DNA of 64,000 nt, taken from Parapristionchus giblindavisi (Eukaryota > Nematoda > Chromadorea > Rhabditida > Diplogasteridae). The stretch spans positions 124,001 through 188,000 of the forward strand of contig CALSFV010000315.1 in the NCBI GenBank assembly GCA_943737045.1, written 5' to 3'. Positions 35,401-48,412 of this stretch are shown here, piece by piece. Made by a program: the position numbers and the translations under genes. The notes under the pieces are model-generated. The model was given only the letters and a program-made list of their open reading frames with translations. It had not been told where the DNA came from and searched no databases. How positions within the stretch are numbered: position 1 is the stretch's first letter; every line of letters starts with the position of its first letter.

Positions 35401-37752
35401 ATCTCCTCTATCAACAATGACCGTCTTACACGTTTGTCTGAAACGGAACGATTACGGTAGATCAATCAACCAATCAATCAATAATCTCACCTAACAATCG
35501 TCTTGATTGCCTCTCCAACCTCATTTTTGAGCATAGCAACGAAAGAGAAGGATCGAAGTTGTGCAAGACCGAGCATAACTGATAATAGTTCACCCTGAAT
35601 GAGGAGATGAATAGTACAGTATACAATCAATAGATCGATCAATAGAATATTCAGTCAACAGTACCTATTTTATTTATTTATTTATTTATTGCACATCATA
35701 AAGATGTTTCAATAAGTAAAATACGATAGAAATAAAGAAATTTGCACAATGAGGGATAGGATGAGTGTCGTTTTTCCCTCCATTTTTCACGTTTTAAATA
35801 ATTGATAAATAAATAAATTAAATAAATAAATGAAGAAAGGGTTCACCTCATGAATAATCAATCCAGGTTCATCGATCTTTGATCCAAATTCTCTTTGAAT
35901 AAGTGTTGCCAATTCTTCTTTCATCATTCTTCCTATTACACTTTCTAATTCAGTCAATTGAGGAGAAAGATGTCTACAATCGATAACGATCAATTAATCT
36001 CTCATCTACCGTATCCTTATACTACAGTACCTGAATGCATGGACACCTCCCAATTCAGTATCGACAACTTCTCTTCCAGTCTCAATACAATCAAGCGCTT
36101 GAGAGTACAATCCTTGTGCGAGAAGTGATTGGACGGCTGTTTGAACATCACGAAGACATGACATATCCTGAATCAATCGATATAATCATTCTTAACGATC
36201 AATAATCATACACTGGGAGACACATAGTCACAATCTGATTAATCGATTATCATATTGCATATACATTTACTATCATTATCATGAGATGAAACAAGAAATC
36301 AGCATGATGAACGATACATAAACATCTAACTCACTCTTAATTTTGACAATAACTTTCTCTTTTCTTCTCTTTTCTCATATAATCTAACCAATCTTGATGT
36401 TCTCTCACATATTGAAGTACCAGCTACACGAAGACTACCACTGAAATGAAATCAATCAATCGATAATTCATTATGATACAGTAATCACAATGTACCGTAT
36501 GACACTAATTTGATCTCTAGCTCCAGCTATATCACTCTGTAGTCCACTATACGAATTGACAATGTGCCAGAACGCATCCGATTTAGCTCGTAACCTATCA
36601 ATCAATCAATAAATCGATTAATCGATATCGTAATTTCAATAAGTTTACAGCATACCTTGAGGCAAGTCTAGCATCGACAGCATCGTGCATTACTTCGAGT
36701 CTTGCTTGAAGTACTTTTCGATCTCTCCATTCAGGACCATCGAAAGGATTTGAACCATTTGATGATCTATAATTCAAAAGATCAATAAATCAATTAATCG
36801 ATCGATATATTACGTAATACAATTAATTATTTCACTTAATGAATACCTTTCATCCTCAAATGGATTCTTTCCTATTGCTTTCCCTTTCTTCCATTCTTTC
36901 TTCTTTTCATCACATTCTTCATCATCGAAAGGATTCGTTGAACGACTTTTCACTATAATCAATCAATACATAATCTACCGTAATCATCATCAGTTACCGT
37001 ACCTGATGTCATCTTATGAGTCCCGAGTGGATCAATCTGACCATCTTTAGGACGAATGAATAGAGCATCAAATGATGTTGATGTTGAGAGGTCGAATGAA
37101 TCATTCACAAGAAACTGAAACAGAATATCTGATAAAGATCAAAGATCAACAACTACCGTACCTTTGGTAGATCATCCACATCAGCTCTTTCATCCTCTAT
37201 TGCTTGTGCTCGTTGTTCCTTCAATGTTCTCTTCGTATGGGCAAACTTCTTGTATGTCTGAATATTGATTGATTGATTGATTGACACTACTAACCACAGT
37301 ATGATTTATAAGAACATTTAATCAATTATCTCTTTCACTCAATCAATGTATTCATAAACTTTCTTATCAAGATTACTGTATCGCTACTTTCTCTCTCTCA
37401 TCTATCACTCTATTCATCTTTGTCTCATCCATTTCATGAACAAATCATACACTGATTCATAGTATATTATTATATATCTATTGATCTAATTCCGGCTACA
37501 GTATACCTTCAGATTTCTTTCCAGTTGGGACAACAAAACAGGCGCAGCAATAGCACGAAGATGCTCAGAGGGCGGAACAGACTGAATAACAACTATTCAA
37601 ATGATCGATTACAGTATCCAAATGAATAGGATACAGTAATCCATACTTGATTAGGAGTGAATGCATCTCCCCAATGTCTTGAAAAGAATGTAGTTGATTC
37701 TGATCGACTTCGAGATGGATCACATAGAGCAGATGCTAGATTCTGAACTCCA
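32449..37752 (-). CDS. vps-54: VPS54, GARP tethering complex subunit (main body)
   Basis: VPS54 is the subunit specific to GARP, the complex that tethers endosome-derived vesicles at the trans-Golgi network. I traced 27 exons (first 37647-37752, last 32449-32551), about 925 residues, nearly full family length. Matching blocks in order: GVQNLASALCDPSR and FFSRHWGDAF (N-terminal), LRVAGTSICERTSRLVRLY, GLYSQALDCIETGREVV with VHAFRHLSPQL, AQLRSFSFVAMLKNEV, LMLLSMVEDALHSFTLRIE, KEYVERFHRRRKT then LDRELWRPAEVP, AFNSRTCQLILGAGALQLVG, ALASRSLQLVAHFIPVL, and the C-terminal DFNFYARSIKS. An insert with two NPFD/NPFE stretches (NPFDDEE, NPFEDER, then NPFDGPE) lies near 36730-36950. The first exon seen begins in phase 2, so the gene continues upstream; the 5' exons are probably those at 45713-46230. 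Confidence 0.9.
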
Positions 37753-39417
37753 CTGAAATAGATCAATAGAAGATTATATCGATTATTGAATTTACTACGA
37801 TTGCAAATCCATGATATATTACAATATTTGTTCAAAGTATACAAATAATTGATTGTAAAGTTAGGAAAAGAATATGAATGAGATTGAGAATGAGTTGTAT
37901 ACGAGACTCGGACGACTAAAGTGATATACGAGAGATGAGTAAATAGACAATAACAATAGTGGATAAAGTATCTTCTATTACATTCAATATATCATCATTC
38001 TATCATAACAATCAATCGATATTCCGATTATCTTACGTGATTAAGACAAGGGCAACAGAAGAAAATATGGAGAGATGGAGGGATTGGGAGAAGGGGAGGT
38101 CGGAGGGGGGGGGGGACAATATTAACAGTGAAATTTGTTGTATCTCTTTATGATGATGTACAAGATGAGTTCTTGGACTAATAACTTCTTATATGATTAT
38201 CACTATATATTAATATAGTTCGATAAATCAGATATCTAATCAATAATAGTCTTCCAACCATATATCTTATCTCTATTCTATATCTTTTTATTCGATATGA
38301 ATCATTGGCAAATCGGAAGTAGTCATCGCTATAACTATAACAGTTATCATCTTAAAGAAAAATAATAAAGTATAAAAATGATCAAACAGAAAAATGGACC
38401 CTCCCTTTGGTAAGAAATATAACAAATGATTAACTTGTCAGACATTTGCTAAATGTGAAATAGAACTGATTACAAGTATCTTCTTTCATCTTTCTATTCC
38501 TCTATCATCTTTATCATCGTATTTGATACAAAGTGTGACCATTCATTCACAATATCAATCAACCAAATTGTCAACTCTCTAATTACATTCATTCTTATAT
38601 CTGCATAACATATTAATATCTGTCTCATGAAGTGATACTCAAATCATCTGATCCTCTCTCTTAACTACCGTAATCACCCTCAACATTAAGACAAGTTATA
38701 AGAATGAATGGTAAAGATGAAAACACTCGATTAGCCATCTCTGTCTATACTATTGAATTGAGTCAAAGTGACTACTATTGAGTACACATTCAAATGGAAT
38801 GAAATGACCTATTGAGAATAAGAGAAACACTTCAATCTGTCAATATATGAACTATTATAGACTACGTTATAGGCACAACGAGACAATATTATTATTGTTC
38901 TTATCTCATTTCATGATGGTTAACAGATAGATTCATTTTCATCTCCGACCACACCAACCTATGCCATCTAATCTTTCTTTTTTTGTAAATCGTGTTAAGT
39001 AGACAGACAATGATCCTAATGGAACTCGTGTCTATTTCATCAATTACAGTACTACAAAAAGGAACAAGACGGTTAGGATGAAAAGACCTGACTATTCTTA
39101 CGAATCTTCCAGAATTATCGATCACAACAATCATTACATCAATAAACTTGTCGATCATTTGTCATATACAAATACTTATTGATAATGATATGAATAAAGA
39201 TGTATAATATAGACCATGATCATATAATATATGAATACTCTTAGTTAGTACTTCCAAACTATCTATTCCTAAGAGTAATCATCGAATTGTTTCTTATTTC
39301 CTTTTTCTACCTCCTACTCCTCTTCTAACTGCCCCATACATTCCTATTGCGGTTAGAGTAAGACGGAGGGAGGGAGGGGAAGACGGAGAGAGAGAGGGAA
39401 GAGAGAGGTGGAGGGGG

Positions 39418-39448
<31 letters not shown>

Positions 39449-40346
39449 CGAACCGTATAGGAGAGACTGATGGGACATTTTGTGTGATTAGATGAACTGG
39501 TTCGATACAAAATATACTCTATCCTTCCCTCTATCACTCTCGTATCTCTCTATCTATGGTCATCAAGAGATATTGAATAGAGATGAGAGATAGAATGTAT
39601 CATCATGAATTAGAACTAAGTTGAGAAAGAGATAGAAGAGACAGTAACTACTCTATCTCTCTCTAACTCCTTCTTTTTCTTATATTCTACGATATCTCTC
39701 CGCCTTCAACCCCTACTTGACTTCCTTCATTCAATTCATTCTATCACTTATATTCCTTCATCTCTATTCATTCTCTCTATCATCTATCTACACTTCATCT
39801 CATTCTTTATCAAACATTCAACATTTAAAATTCTGCTCCTCATTATACTATCTATAGTACAAGAACTATACCAGAACTATTCATTACAAATATTATTTTA
39901 TCTTGATCACTTTGCTTTTCGGAACTTCAAATCCAACAAAAACAAAACAAAAATAATTCATTCCCCATTATGACTACCGTAATGATCCGTCTACCTCATC
40001 CACTGTAACCTCATCGATCATAATTCACTTTGACATGAACTTCTGTGACTCAAACGTTGAGATATAGATGGAGAGATAGGGACGGCTGTTAGCTTTCTTC
40101 TCTTCTTCAGTCTTTCTTTCACAATGATCATAGTCAGCTGTGAGTGAGGGTGGATTTCCTCCTCTCTATCTCATCTATCTTATGTATCTTTATCCTATCT
40201 CCTTCATCCTCTAACAATCTCATATCATCATCTCTAACATCCTCATTACTCACTTACTTCTACTTCATCTCAACGTCTTCCTCATCAACTAATCAATAAT
40301 GAATATATCGTATACTCTCTTACGATCACTTCAGAATCTACCCACA
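37753..40346. other. AT-rich gap between VPS54 body and DEG/ENaC gene
   Basis: No convincing exon on either strand. It contains GA/CT microsatellites (39360-39447), a G9 run near 38107, and pyrimidine tracts just upstream of the channel gene. If VPS54 starts at 46230, this is part of its intron and may hide one short linking exon. Confidence 0.45.
39360..39447. repeat. GA-rich microsatellite
   Basis: GGAGGGAGGG and GAGAGAGAGA runs, ending in about 14 GA units, inside the gap upstream of the channel gene. Confidence 0.85.
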
Positions 40347-43300
40347 ATGGGTGCAGACGATGAATATGATAGCAAATATAACAAGCGGCCTTCGTGTAAG
40401 GTATACAGTAGATCACGTACTCATTATTGATTGAATTGGTCCGAATCAGGGACCATATTATATGAAAACATTACAGTTTCCAATTATTCATATATAATTC
40501 AGGATGCATTCTTTGGCGAATCATTCAAAAAGTATGCATTCTTCACTATAATCGCTGTTCTCGCAGTTTTAACAATCAAAGACGTTGCCGACTTGGTTAG
40601 TCTATATTCCGTTTTTTCTATTGCTTGATTAACTATCGGTTAAATATATCAAAATATCCATATCCATTCAAAACTCCCGAAACGAAGTTTTCCTCTTCTA
40701 AAGAATCTTCTTTTGCATTCAATTCAATTTCTTGATCATCACATAAACCCCAACTCTCTCTACACGTTCAATCTCTTTCTACCATCCATTTTGTTGAATA
40801 CCTATTATATACTTTGGGAAGGTAGAGGTCATCAGAGGAAATGGGAATGAATCGATGTTGGCCAATGAATCAACTCTATCCAAAAACAGTTTTGAACTAA
40901 TCAACTGACTCAAATACCAAAACCGCTTCTTTTTCTACTATATTTTGAATAGAAAAGAGGGTAAAAAGACTAAACAGAGATTGAAAATGTAGAACCAGTA
41001 ATGGAGAATCAGTCAACATACAATCAGTTAGAATACTAATGGGGAGACGAGACTAAAGAATATAGTGATCAATGTATTTTCATTATTCTCTTGAGTAATC
41101 ATATCAAACTGCTAATCAATAAATGAATTCAGGTCGTCAGTTACATGGAAAACGGAAAGAACTCCGAGATTTCAATGGTTTTCAATGACTCGATGCATTT
41201 ACCAAACTTCACTTTCTGTATAAGTAAAGATCAAGCCTTCTCTCATTTTACATTCAATGCGACTGAATCCAATGATGAATGGGATAGAGTTGTTGATGTA
41301 TGTCATCTATCAATTAATATATCCTAATCATCCAATCAATCAATATAATATAGGAGAATCTGGAAGAATTCGATACGAAAGATAAGTTTCTGAAGGAACA
41401 ATGGGATTGGAGAATGGTATTTGAAGCCTATGATCTAATCGCTTCTTTAGCAAGGTAAGATAAGAGTCGATTGTCATAAATCTCTCCCTCAACTCCACAT
41501 GTGCCGTACTCTCTACTCTCTCATTTCAACTTCCTCTTCCTCTTCTTTCTCTTCTTCTTCTCATCATTCTAATTTCAGTATGGAAAGAGAAACAACTGCT
41601 CATGGATCAGCTCGAACCTTTATGTTATTCCAACAATCTCCTCGATTGGCTGGAAAACGAATTGTAGCTAAGGTATTCATCACTATTATATCTCCATATC
41701 AAATCATCTCTTCATATTCGTATTGATTATTTAATTGATCATACATATTCATGATCATTGTCACTAAATTCTATTCTTCACCTCGAATCAAGCATCTTAA
41801 AACAATAGACAACTTCATTCCTATTTTCACTAACTATTACACACTTCAATGTGTTCTTTGACCATTTTCATTATGTTGCACAATTGGGGAAATAAGGAAC
41901 GAATGAATGAATGAATGAATGGGAAGTAGATTGATAAGAAATGGAAATAACCATTCCATTAAGGAAGACATTGTAACCATTCTTGTTTATATCAATAATG
42001 ACATCTACATCACAATCATGAATAGACTAGACAATATTCCCATTCTAATATTAAATCATTACAGAAATGGTTAGGAGCTATAGCTGATCGTAATGTCACT
42101 TTCGTAGAATTCCAACAAAAGGTATGATTAATAGAAGCAATCCGTTGATGAATGATTGTCTTTGTAGGTAGGAACAGAATGTTTACGACGATCACTTCAA
42201 CGATTCACACGAAATACTTATGATGAAGATGATGTTATCAAGACTAATCTAAAGGTATTATTCATACTTAATGAATAAGAATGAATGATGAACACCTCCC
42301 CTTATAGATAACATGGATATCACAGATGCAATTATGCTTCCAACCAACATGGACACCAGAGAATTATCGAGATATTAATGATCAGGTTAGAGATCAAAGA
42401 TCAAAGATCACATATCGAGTCAACAATACTCCACTAAATCAAATTACTTTAGATAGGAGATTGTTGAGTGTGTAGAGTGTAGTGGTAGAGTGAGAGATAG
42501 AGAGATAGAACTTATCTATGAGAACTTCTTACGTCGATTATTCGTTCTATTCCCCATTCAATACAATAGACAATTAGCCATGATTATCTTATAGAGTAGA
42601 ATGACTTTTATAGTTTCAAATGAGTCAAAATATATTAGAGATGAGGGTGGATGATGGAGAGTACAAATGGGAAAAGGTTAATCGACAAATTGCACTAAAG
42701 GGAAAATAGATGTTATTTATCTGACGTTTATCTGTGTTTTAGTGATCGAAGAGATCAACAAAAGACAATCATATTAAGAATGACAAGTTCATGTAAGAGT
42801 AGAGTGTAGAGAGGGATGTCGATTGAATGTTAAATTGGATTAGATGAATGGTTAGAATTGAAAACACTTAGAGTGAGACACTTGGGAACATCATCTACTG
42901 AAATAACAAGAAGAATATGAAAGAAAAAGAACATCTTGGACTAGAACAAAATCAATTATTCTATCAACAGAAGTAATATCCACCAATCCGGATTTTGATA
43001 ACTTAAAATTCACATAGAAATTTCATAATTAACCATGAAATTTGAATAGAAATCACTGATTTATACTCCATTCTAGTAACGTATATCATACAGGTAAATG
43101 ATGAAGTGAACAATATATTTCATTCTAATTCGATTTATTTGAAATAATATTGAATTGATTGATATTCAGGGTAACTTCTTCTCATTGATGTTATCACACA
43201 ATACAGACAAGGATGAAGCATATGAATGTATGTCTGTGGATATGCATGGAAGAGCTGCTTCACTTGGTCGATTCATGGAAGGAAAAGGAAGGGCTAAGGA

Positions 43301-45330
43301 TGGATTCACTTCTGAGGTAAAATCAATCGATAATCAATCGATACAACAACTATCATTCTAGCTTTGTCTTGGTATGCGTCATACAGTCAGTGTTGAAGTT
43401 CGTGCTCGATATCAAATGCTGAGAATGACGATGATGGAACAAAGTATCAAAGATCAAAGATCAATTCATTCTATTCAATCATTCCCTCTTCAGATGTCGT
43501 GATGACAAAGATGATTCGGAAACCGAGTTCAATTGTCGTGGAAAATGTCGTATGAATCTCATTAGAGTACGTTACAATCTTCACAAAATCATACTGTAAT
43601 TGTATATTCCGTTCAGGATTTCTGTAATTGCACTGGTAACACATTGGCTTATTTAGTCAAAGATGAGAAGGAATTCGAAGAATTCCCCCTTTGTAACTAC
43701 TCCAATTGTGATATCGAGTAAGTGATATTATCGATTGATACACTTGTGATTATCAAGCAAAGAACCATTGGGGAGGGAATGGTTGCCACTAAACGACAAA
43801 TTAGTCTGGGCGTGCTGTCATTCTTCTGCCTTTTCTCTCTGCGGTTCGGTCGGTTGGATTATTCTCTCTCCACTCTTGACTACACTCGCCTATTCCATCA
43901 AGAGAAAAGGATCAACAGTTGAGTCCCCTCCTAGAAGACTTTGGAAAGTCAGGAGCGGTATTTCCGTCTCGTCAAGCAGGCCTATTGGACGAACAAGTTT
44001 TCGTGGGTTATTTGACTATCATAATCAAGTTTCATATGCCGACGTTATCTTGAATGGAGATGAATTCTCTCAGAGACGAAAGGATAAATCTTGTGGATAA
44101 GAAGATTCCCCCTGTTTTGGCCCTCTGCATTTAATGTGCTGATAGATAAAGTATTATTATATTATTATTACACTTGTGATTTATTAATTTGTAGTGTTCA
44201 ACAAGGAAACTTCACTGAAGATGAATGTACTGATCAATGTTATCGTGATTGTCTACAGATTAGATTCGATATTGATCATGAATCACTCGGAAAGATGGCC
44301 CGTCCCGGTAAGTACCGTATACAACAAATACCGTAATCGATTCAATCAATAATGTCAGATCTGACCCTGATTGAACTTCAATGGGCTTCATTTGAATATT
44401 TGAATATGGAACAGAAATGGGAATGGACATTAGCAACATGGATAGCTGCTCTTGGAGGATCCATTGGAATGTGGTTGGGTCTATCCATTCTATCACTCAT
44501 TCAGGTATACTGTAGTTCATTGTGTCACTTATACGATCACCACACTCATTTAGGGAAGCTCATACTTGTACACTCTATGCTTGAAGCGATTTAAGAAGAG
44601 AAAATTGGCCAAGAGAATCGCTCAAGGAGAGGTTCCTGGAGAGACGAAGAAGGTATACTGTAGTCACCAAATATATATCGATTGATCAAACATTTATCTG
44701 ATCTTGATGCATGAATTTGAGTGATGTGAATGGTGAATGTTAATGTGCAGTATTATATTCATTTAAATCCCCTTGTTCCCCTATATATAATGATATAATA
44801 ATTGTAATAGACAAGTAAGAAGCTCTCCGTGGGTGCAAATCCATTTGCCAGTCCATTCGGAGGAGATGTACATGATTCACCTATGCCAGATAGACATGTA
44901 AGACATATAAGCTACCATCACTTGGCATCCTGCCAAGCCACGCCCACTACATCATCACATCCATAATATCCACTACTGATCATCACATTATAGATATCTA
45001 CTAATAATACTAACCATGCTTGCTTTGTCTAATCATTATAATAGACTGAATGTAGTGTGCACTGAATTAGAACTCATACGTAGAGTAATAATAAATAATA
45101 TATTATAATTATTTCAGAGAGCTAGATTTATAAAAGATTTCGATTGGACCAAATCACTAAATATAAATAAAAAAAGACTAAAATGAAAGTTATTATGATT
45201 AATCCTAACCAGCATGCACTAATCAATACATAATGATACATATACTATATTAATGAATAATCTTCAGCGCGGCCCTCCTCCTCAATATCATGGACATAGT
45301 CCCAATGCAACAAGTATTCAGGTTGATTAA
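40347..45330 (+). CDS. DEG/ENaC (degenerin) sodium channel subunit
   Basis: DEG/ENaC proteins form trimeric amiloride-sensitive Na+ channels with two membrane segments and a large Cys-rich outer domain. Exons: 40347-40400, 40503-40595, 41133-41297, 41354-41454, 41579-41672, 42065-42121, 42168-42254, 42308-42385, 43170-43316, about 43362-43443, about 43490-43566, 43617-43717, 44195-44307, 44359-44504, 44554-44652, 44811-44897 and 45268-45330. TM1 is YAFFTIIAVLAVLTI. The outer domain opens FPNFT-like (LPNFTFCIS) and contains NCRGKCRMNLIRDFCNC and CTDQCYRDC. TM2 and the selectivity region are AALGGSIGMWLGLSILSL, a family signature. The last exon ends the protein with PPPQY, an ENaC-type PY motif. 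The junction between the exons near 43443 and 43490 is not clean: the nearest CAG acceptor breaks frame, and a weak AAAG acceptor at about 43504 restores it. The start follows a TTCAG acceptor 15 bases upstream. The subfamily is not determined. Confidence 0.85.
45118..45186 (+). CDS. alternative last exon of the DEG/ENaC gene
   Basis: TTTCAG is followed in phase 0 by 22 codons (RARFIKDFDWTKSLNINKKR...) and a TGA. It can follow the exon ending at 44897 just as the exon at 45268 can. Using it would give a basic tail without the PPPQY motif. The splice site and frame are seen; use of the exon is inferred. Confidence 0.45.
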   Translation, partial: RARFIKDFDWTKSLNINKKRLK

Positions 45331-45712
45331 GTGAGTCTACCATATCTATCGTACTCTACATAATATACCGTATTCATTTACAGATACAGTACCTGTTGAA
45401 GGTGAAGCTTCCTCTCTCCAAATTAGTCTCAGTTCCTTTTACTGCTGGTCTCATTGCAATCTCATCTACAACACAAACTATTACAGTATACTATAGATTA
45501 TTGATTGAAATCTTCATCATTCCACTCTTTACTCGTCATTTCTCTTAAATCTACGTTCATCGAACTAACTAACATATCTTGAATAATTCATCCATTTCCA
45601 TTATACGTTTGTACATATCACGTAATAAAATATGATATGATTAAATCTAGACTAAGCAAGATGTATCATTGCGAATCAATAAACAAATCAATAATCACGG
45701 ATACAAACTAAC

Positions 45713-46230
45713 TGGGAGTGTGAAACTTTCGAAGATGTGCCTCATAATCGTAATCAGAGACACCTTCAGGAGGAAAATGAGGACACACTCCGTTCTCACC
45801 GTATCTATAATCAAAATAGGCCTATATGAAATAGTTATATTGATAAAGATAAAGATACAAAGTTCGCAAAAGGGAATAAACAAAAGGAGTAATCTACAAC
45901 AAGGAAACTGCTGATTATGCACAACTAGCGATGTGAATGTGCATTTAAAATTTGAATTCCAACTTGTAAGATAATAATTAAATAACTTTATTACCTGCAC
46001 AAGAAGGATCCACCTTCTTTCGTCGAATGAGCAACTCTTAAATGTCTTCCAAACTCACTCGCATCGTAATATTCAGTCTGAACAACTTATTTGAGAATTG
46101 GGAAAACACTTTTTAAAATACAATTAAATACCTTAGAAGCACAATGTGCGCACTTTCTAGGATAACCACTCGTCTTTGAGGAAGAGCCAGTTACAGCTGA
46201 TGGATTTTGATTCGATGTAGATGCTTGCAT
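45713..46230 (-). CDS. vps-54: zinc-finger exons, probable N terminus of VPS54
   Basis: Three exons join in frame: 46132-46230 (ATG, MQASTSNQNPSAV... to YPRKCAHCASK), 45995-46077 (DASEFGRHLRVAHSTKEGG) and 45713-45804 (RYGENGVCPHFPPEGVSDYD, then HLRKFHTP). They form a pair of Cys2-His2-like units: CAHC...HLRVAH, and FLC...C with HLRKFH. I recall Vps54 proteins of invertebrates starting with a similar finger (KEGGSF.CRYG.NGVC...GVSD.DY..H), which makes this the likely 5' end of the VPS54 gene; I could not check this. It is on the right strand and upstream. The last exon ends in phase 1 while the exon at 37752 needs phase 2, so one linking exon is missing. The alternative is a separate short zinc-finger gene. 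Confidence 0.6.
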
Positions 46231-47497
46231 TGACTAGCACAATTATTTCGCCATGATTCAAATCAACTGCAGCAAGATTTAAAATGAAATTTGGGGGAAA
46301 TAAGTAAAAATAAGGCGATATGAAACGAGATATAATAAATGTATATATCAATCGATCGATACTGGAACAGTGGAATAGTGTGAATGAGAGATTGTATGGA
46401 AAGAGAAGCAATATTGGAGGGGGACGAGAGACGAACATACAGAGTTGGCAGAGAGTAAGGATCTGGCGGGGGGCGTAGGCCCTTCGTGTCAGAGGGGAGG
46501 CTACTACAGTATACCAACTATGAGTTCAATTGTGTCATGCTTTATATTTTTAATTAATATTTATTTAAATCATTAATAATTAATACTGCAATTAATATTC
46601 ATTAAATTATTTCTTTATTCTATTAAAATAAATAAATAATTATTATATAATGTCGGTGAAGTTTTGAAATAAGTATATTAAGTGTTGCCAATATTATGCT
46701 AGTACTTGATCTTCAATCATTTTGATCAAGCGTTTCATTGCTATAATTGGAAAATAGGTGAATGATATTAAAGCAGTGAGATAAATCTATGAAATTGATT
46801 GATAAAATGAAAATATTCATCAAAGATTGAAGATCAACAGAGATCATAAATTCATCTATCAACGAATATCTGCATTTCGAGATGAAAGAGTCAAAGATCA
46901 TCGGACAAACAGTACGACAATGTCTCAACTTTCTTCTTATTTTAGTAAAATCGCCCCAGTACCCTGCTTCGCGTCTAGGTAATCTATCTTTATCACAGAT
47001 CCTAATCAACAATTCAATGTAAAATATATCAAACTTTATAACTCGTCTTGGACAGCATACAAAACAACAACTAATCAATAAATCAATCAATCAATAATCT
47101 ATTGTTTGTCTTCAGTGGGCTTTAGCATCCTCCATACTCGACTGATATTCATTTTATCCAACTTTCTATTCTTACTATCGTGCTTTCCAATTTTTTCATT
47201 TCATACATACTTTATTCACAACACAACATTACTATATCTTGCTACATTTGATGGAGATGGGGTACGGTAGGCATTTAGCGGATCACTGTAACTAATGAAC
47301 ATATACGGGTACGGGAAAGACCAAAGATTATAGGGAATAGTATAGAGAGGGTGTACAATCTGGTAGGAGAGTACGATAGAGATGGGCGTGGGGCACGTCA
47401 GCTACAGAGCGACCTAAGATCAAAGCTCAAAGATCAAGCTACAGTAGTGACGTCACGGCCGTCAAAAGGCAACCAACGACGGTGACGTCATCTATTA
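46231..47497. other. intergenic, no gene seen
   Basis: AT-rich DNA with a short GC-richer patch near 46430-46500. The minus-strand open frames at 46157-46438, 46263-46517 and 46713-47090 have no splice or compositional support. A CRE-like pair of TGACGTCA words lies at about 47450 and 47482, just outside the mariner element. Confidence 0.45.
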
Positions 47498-48412
47498 GGT
47501 TGATGCATTCCTGTTTTCCATTTTTGATATGAGTACTTTGCTCCCTCCTCTCTGCGGCCGACCGCGACAACAACCACTGTGCTCTATAATATGAACAACT
47601 TGCCCCTCCCTCTTATCAGTCGCAGTGCCACAACCAGCTAGTGAGCAGTCTCGTTCCCACAATGCCCCATCGATTCCACCCAAACAGTGTCCACATACGC
47701 AACGTAATGTTATTTCTCTTCCTCTTTAGCACCAAACCACCCGAGACCCACCGTCAACTGGCCCGAGTATATCCCAAGGAAGTTCCCTCCGAGCACACAG
47801 TACGTAATTGGTTCAAACGATTCGAGGCTCACAACTACAATCTCGAAGACGAGGAGAGGTCGCAACCTGCATGAGTGATGGATTTGGATTTGCTGCGCAG
47901 CACAGTCGAAGGGAAGCCATTTGCTACTACGCGAGAAATAGCGCAGACTCTCGGAGTAGACCAGGCAACTGTCGTTCGAGGACTGAAGAAGCTCGGAAAG
48001 GTACGAAAGTTGGGTCGTTGGATTCCCCTCGTCTTGAGCGACAAGAACAAGAATTGTCGAGTTGACACAGCAATGAGTCTTCTTACATGCGAAAGGACGA
48101 CGGCCTGACTGGACAATCTCATAACAGGAGATGAGAAATGGATCGTCTACCATCACGTTGTAAGACGTGCCAAGTGGGTGGACAAGGAGGATCAGCCGGA
48201 ACACGTCGCCAAAGACGAAACGCACCAGAAGAAGGTGATGAGTTGTCGATGGGTCATTGTGGGAACGAGACTGAACACTAGCTGGTTGTGGCACTGCGAC
48301 TGATAAGAGGGAGGGGCAAGTTGTTTATATTATAGAGCACAGTGGTTGTCGGCCGCAGAGAGGGGGAAGCAAAGTACACATATCAAAAACGGAAAACAGG
48401 AATGCATCAACC
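47498..48412. mobile_element. mariner-like element, internally deleted
   Basis: A 915-bp element bounded by TA dinucleotides (47496-47497 and 48413-48414). Terminal inverted repeats of about 150 bp start GGTTGATGCATTCCTGTTTT, with the same sequence inverted at the right end. Between them lies a broken mariner transposase that loses everything after the first catalytic region. It is non-autonomous. The right end abuts an open reading exon of a minus-strand host gene. Confidence 0.9.
47730..48285 (+). pseudogene. mariner transposase remnant
   Basis: Pieces in more than one frame: the first helix-turn-helix (ETHRQLARVYPKEVPSEHTV then RNWFKRFEAHNYNLEDEERS), a stop, the second helix-turn-helix (TTREIAQTLGVDQATVVRGL), a linker ending in WIPLVLSD, another stop, then LITGDEKWIVYHH with the first catalytic Asp of the D,D34D triad. 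The sequence breaks off at the right inverted repeat, so the second and third catalytic residues are missing. No active enzyme can be made. Confidence 0.85.

Noticed and set aside
38901..39158. 85-codon minus-strand frame as the VPS54 first exon
   Set aside because: No acceptor/donor pair with the required phase and no similarity to the Vps54 N terminus.
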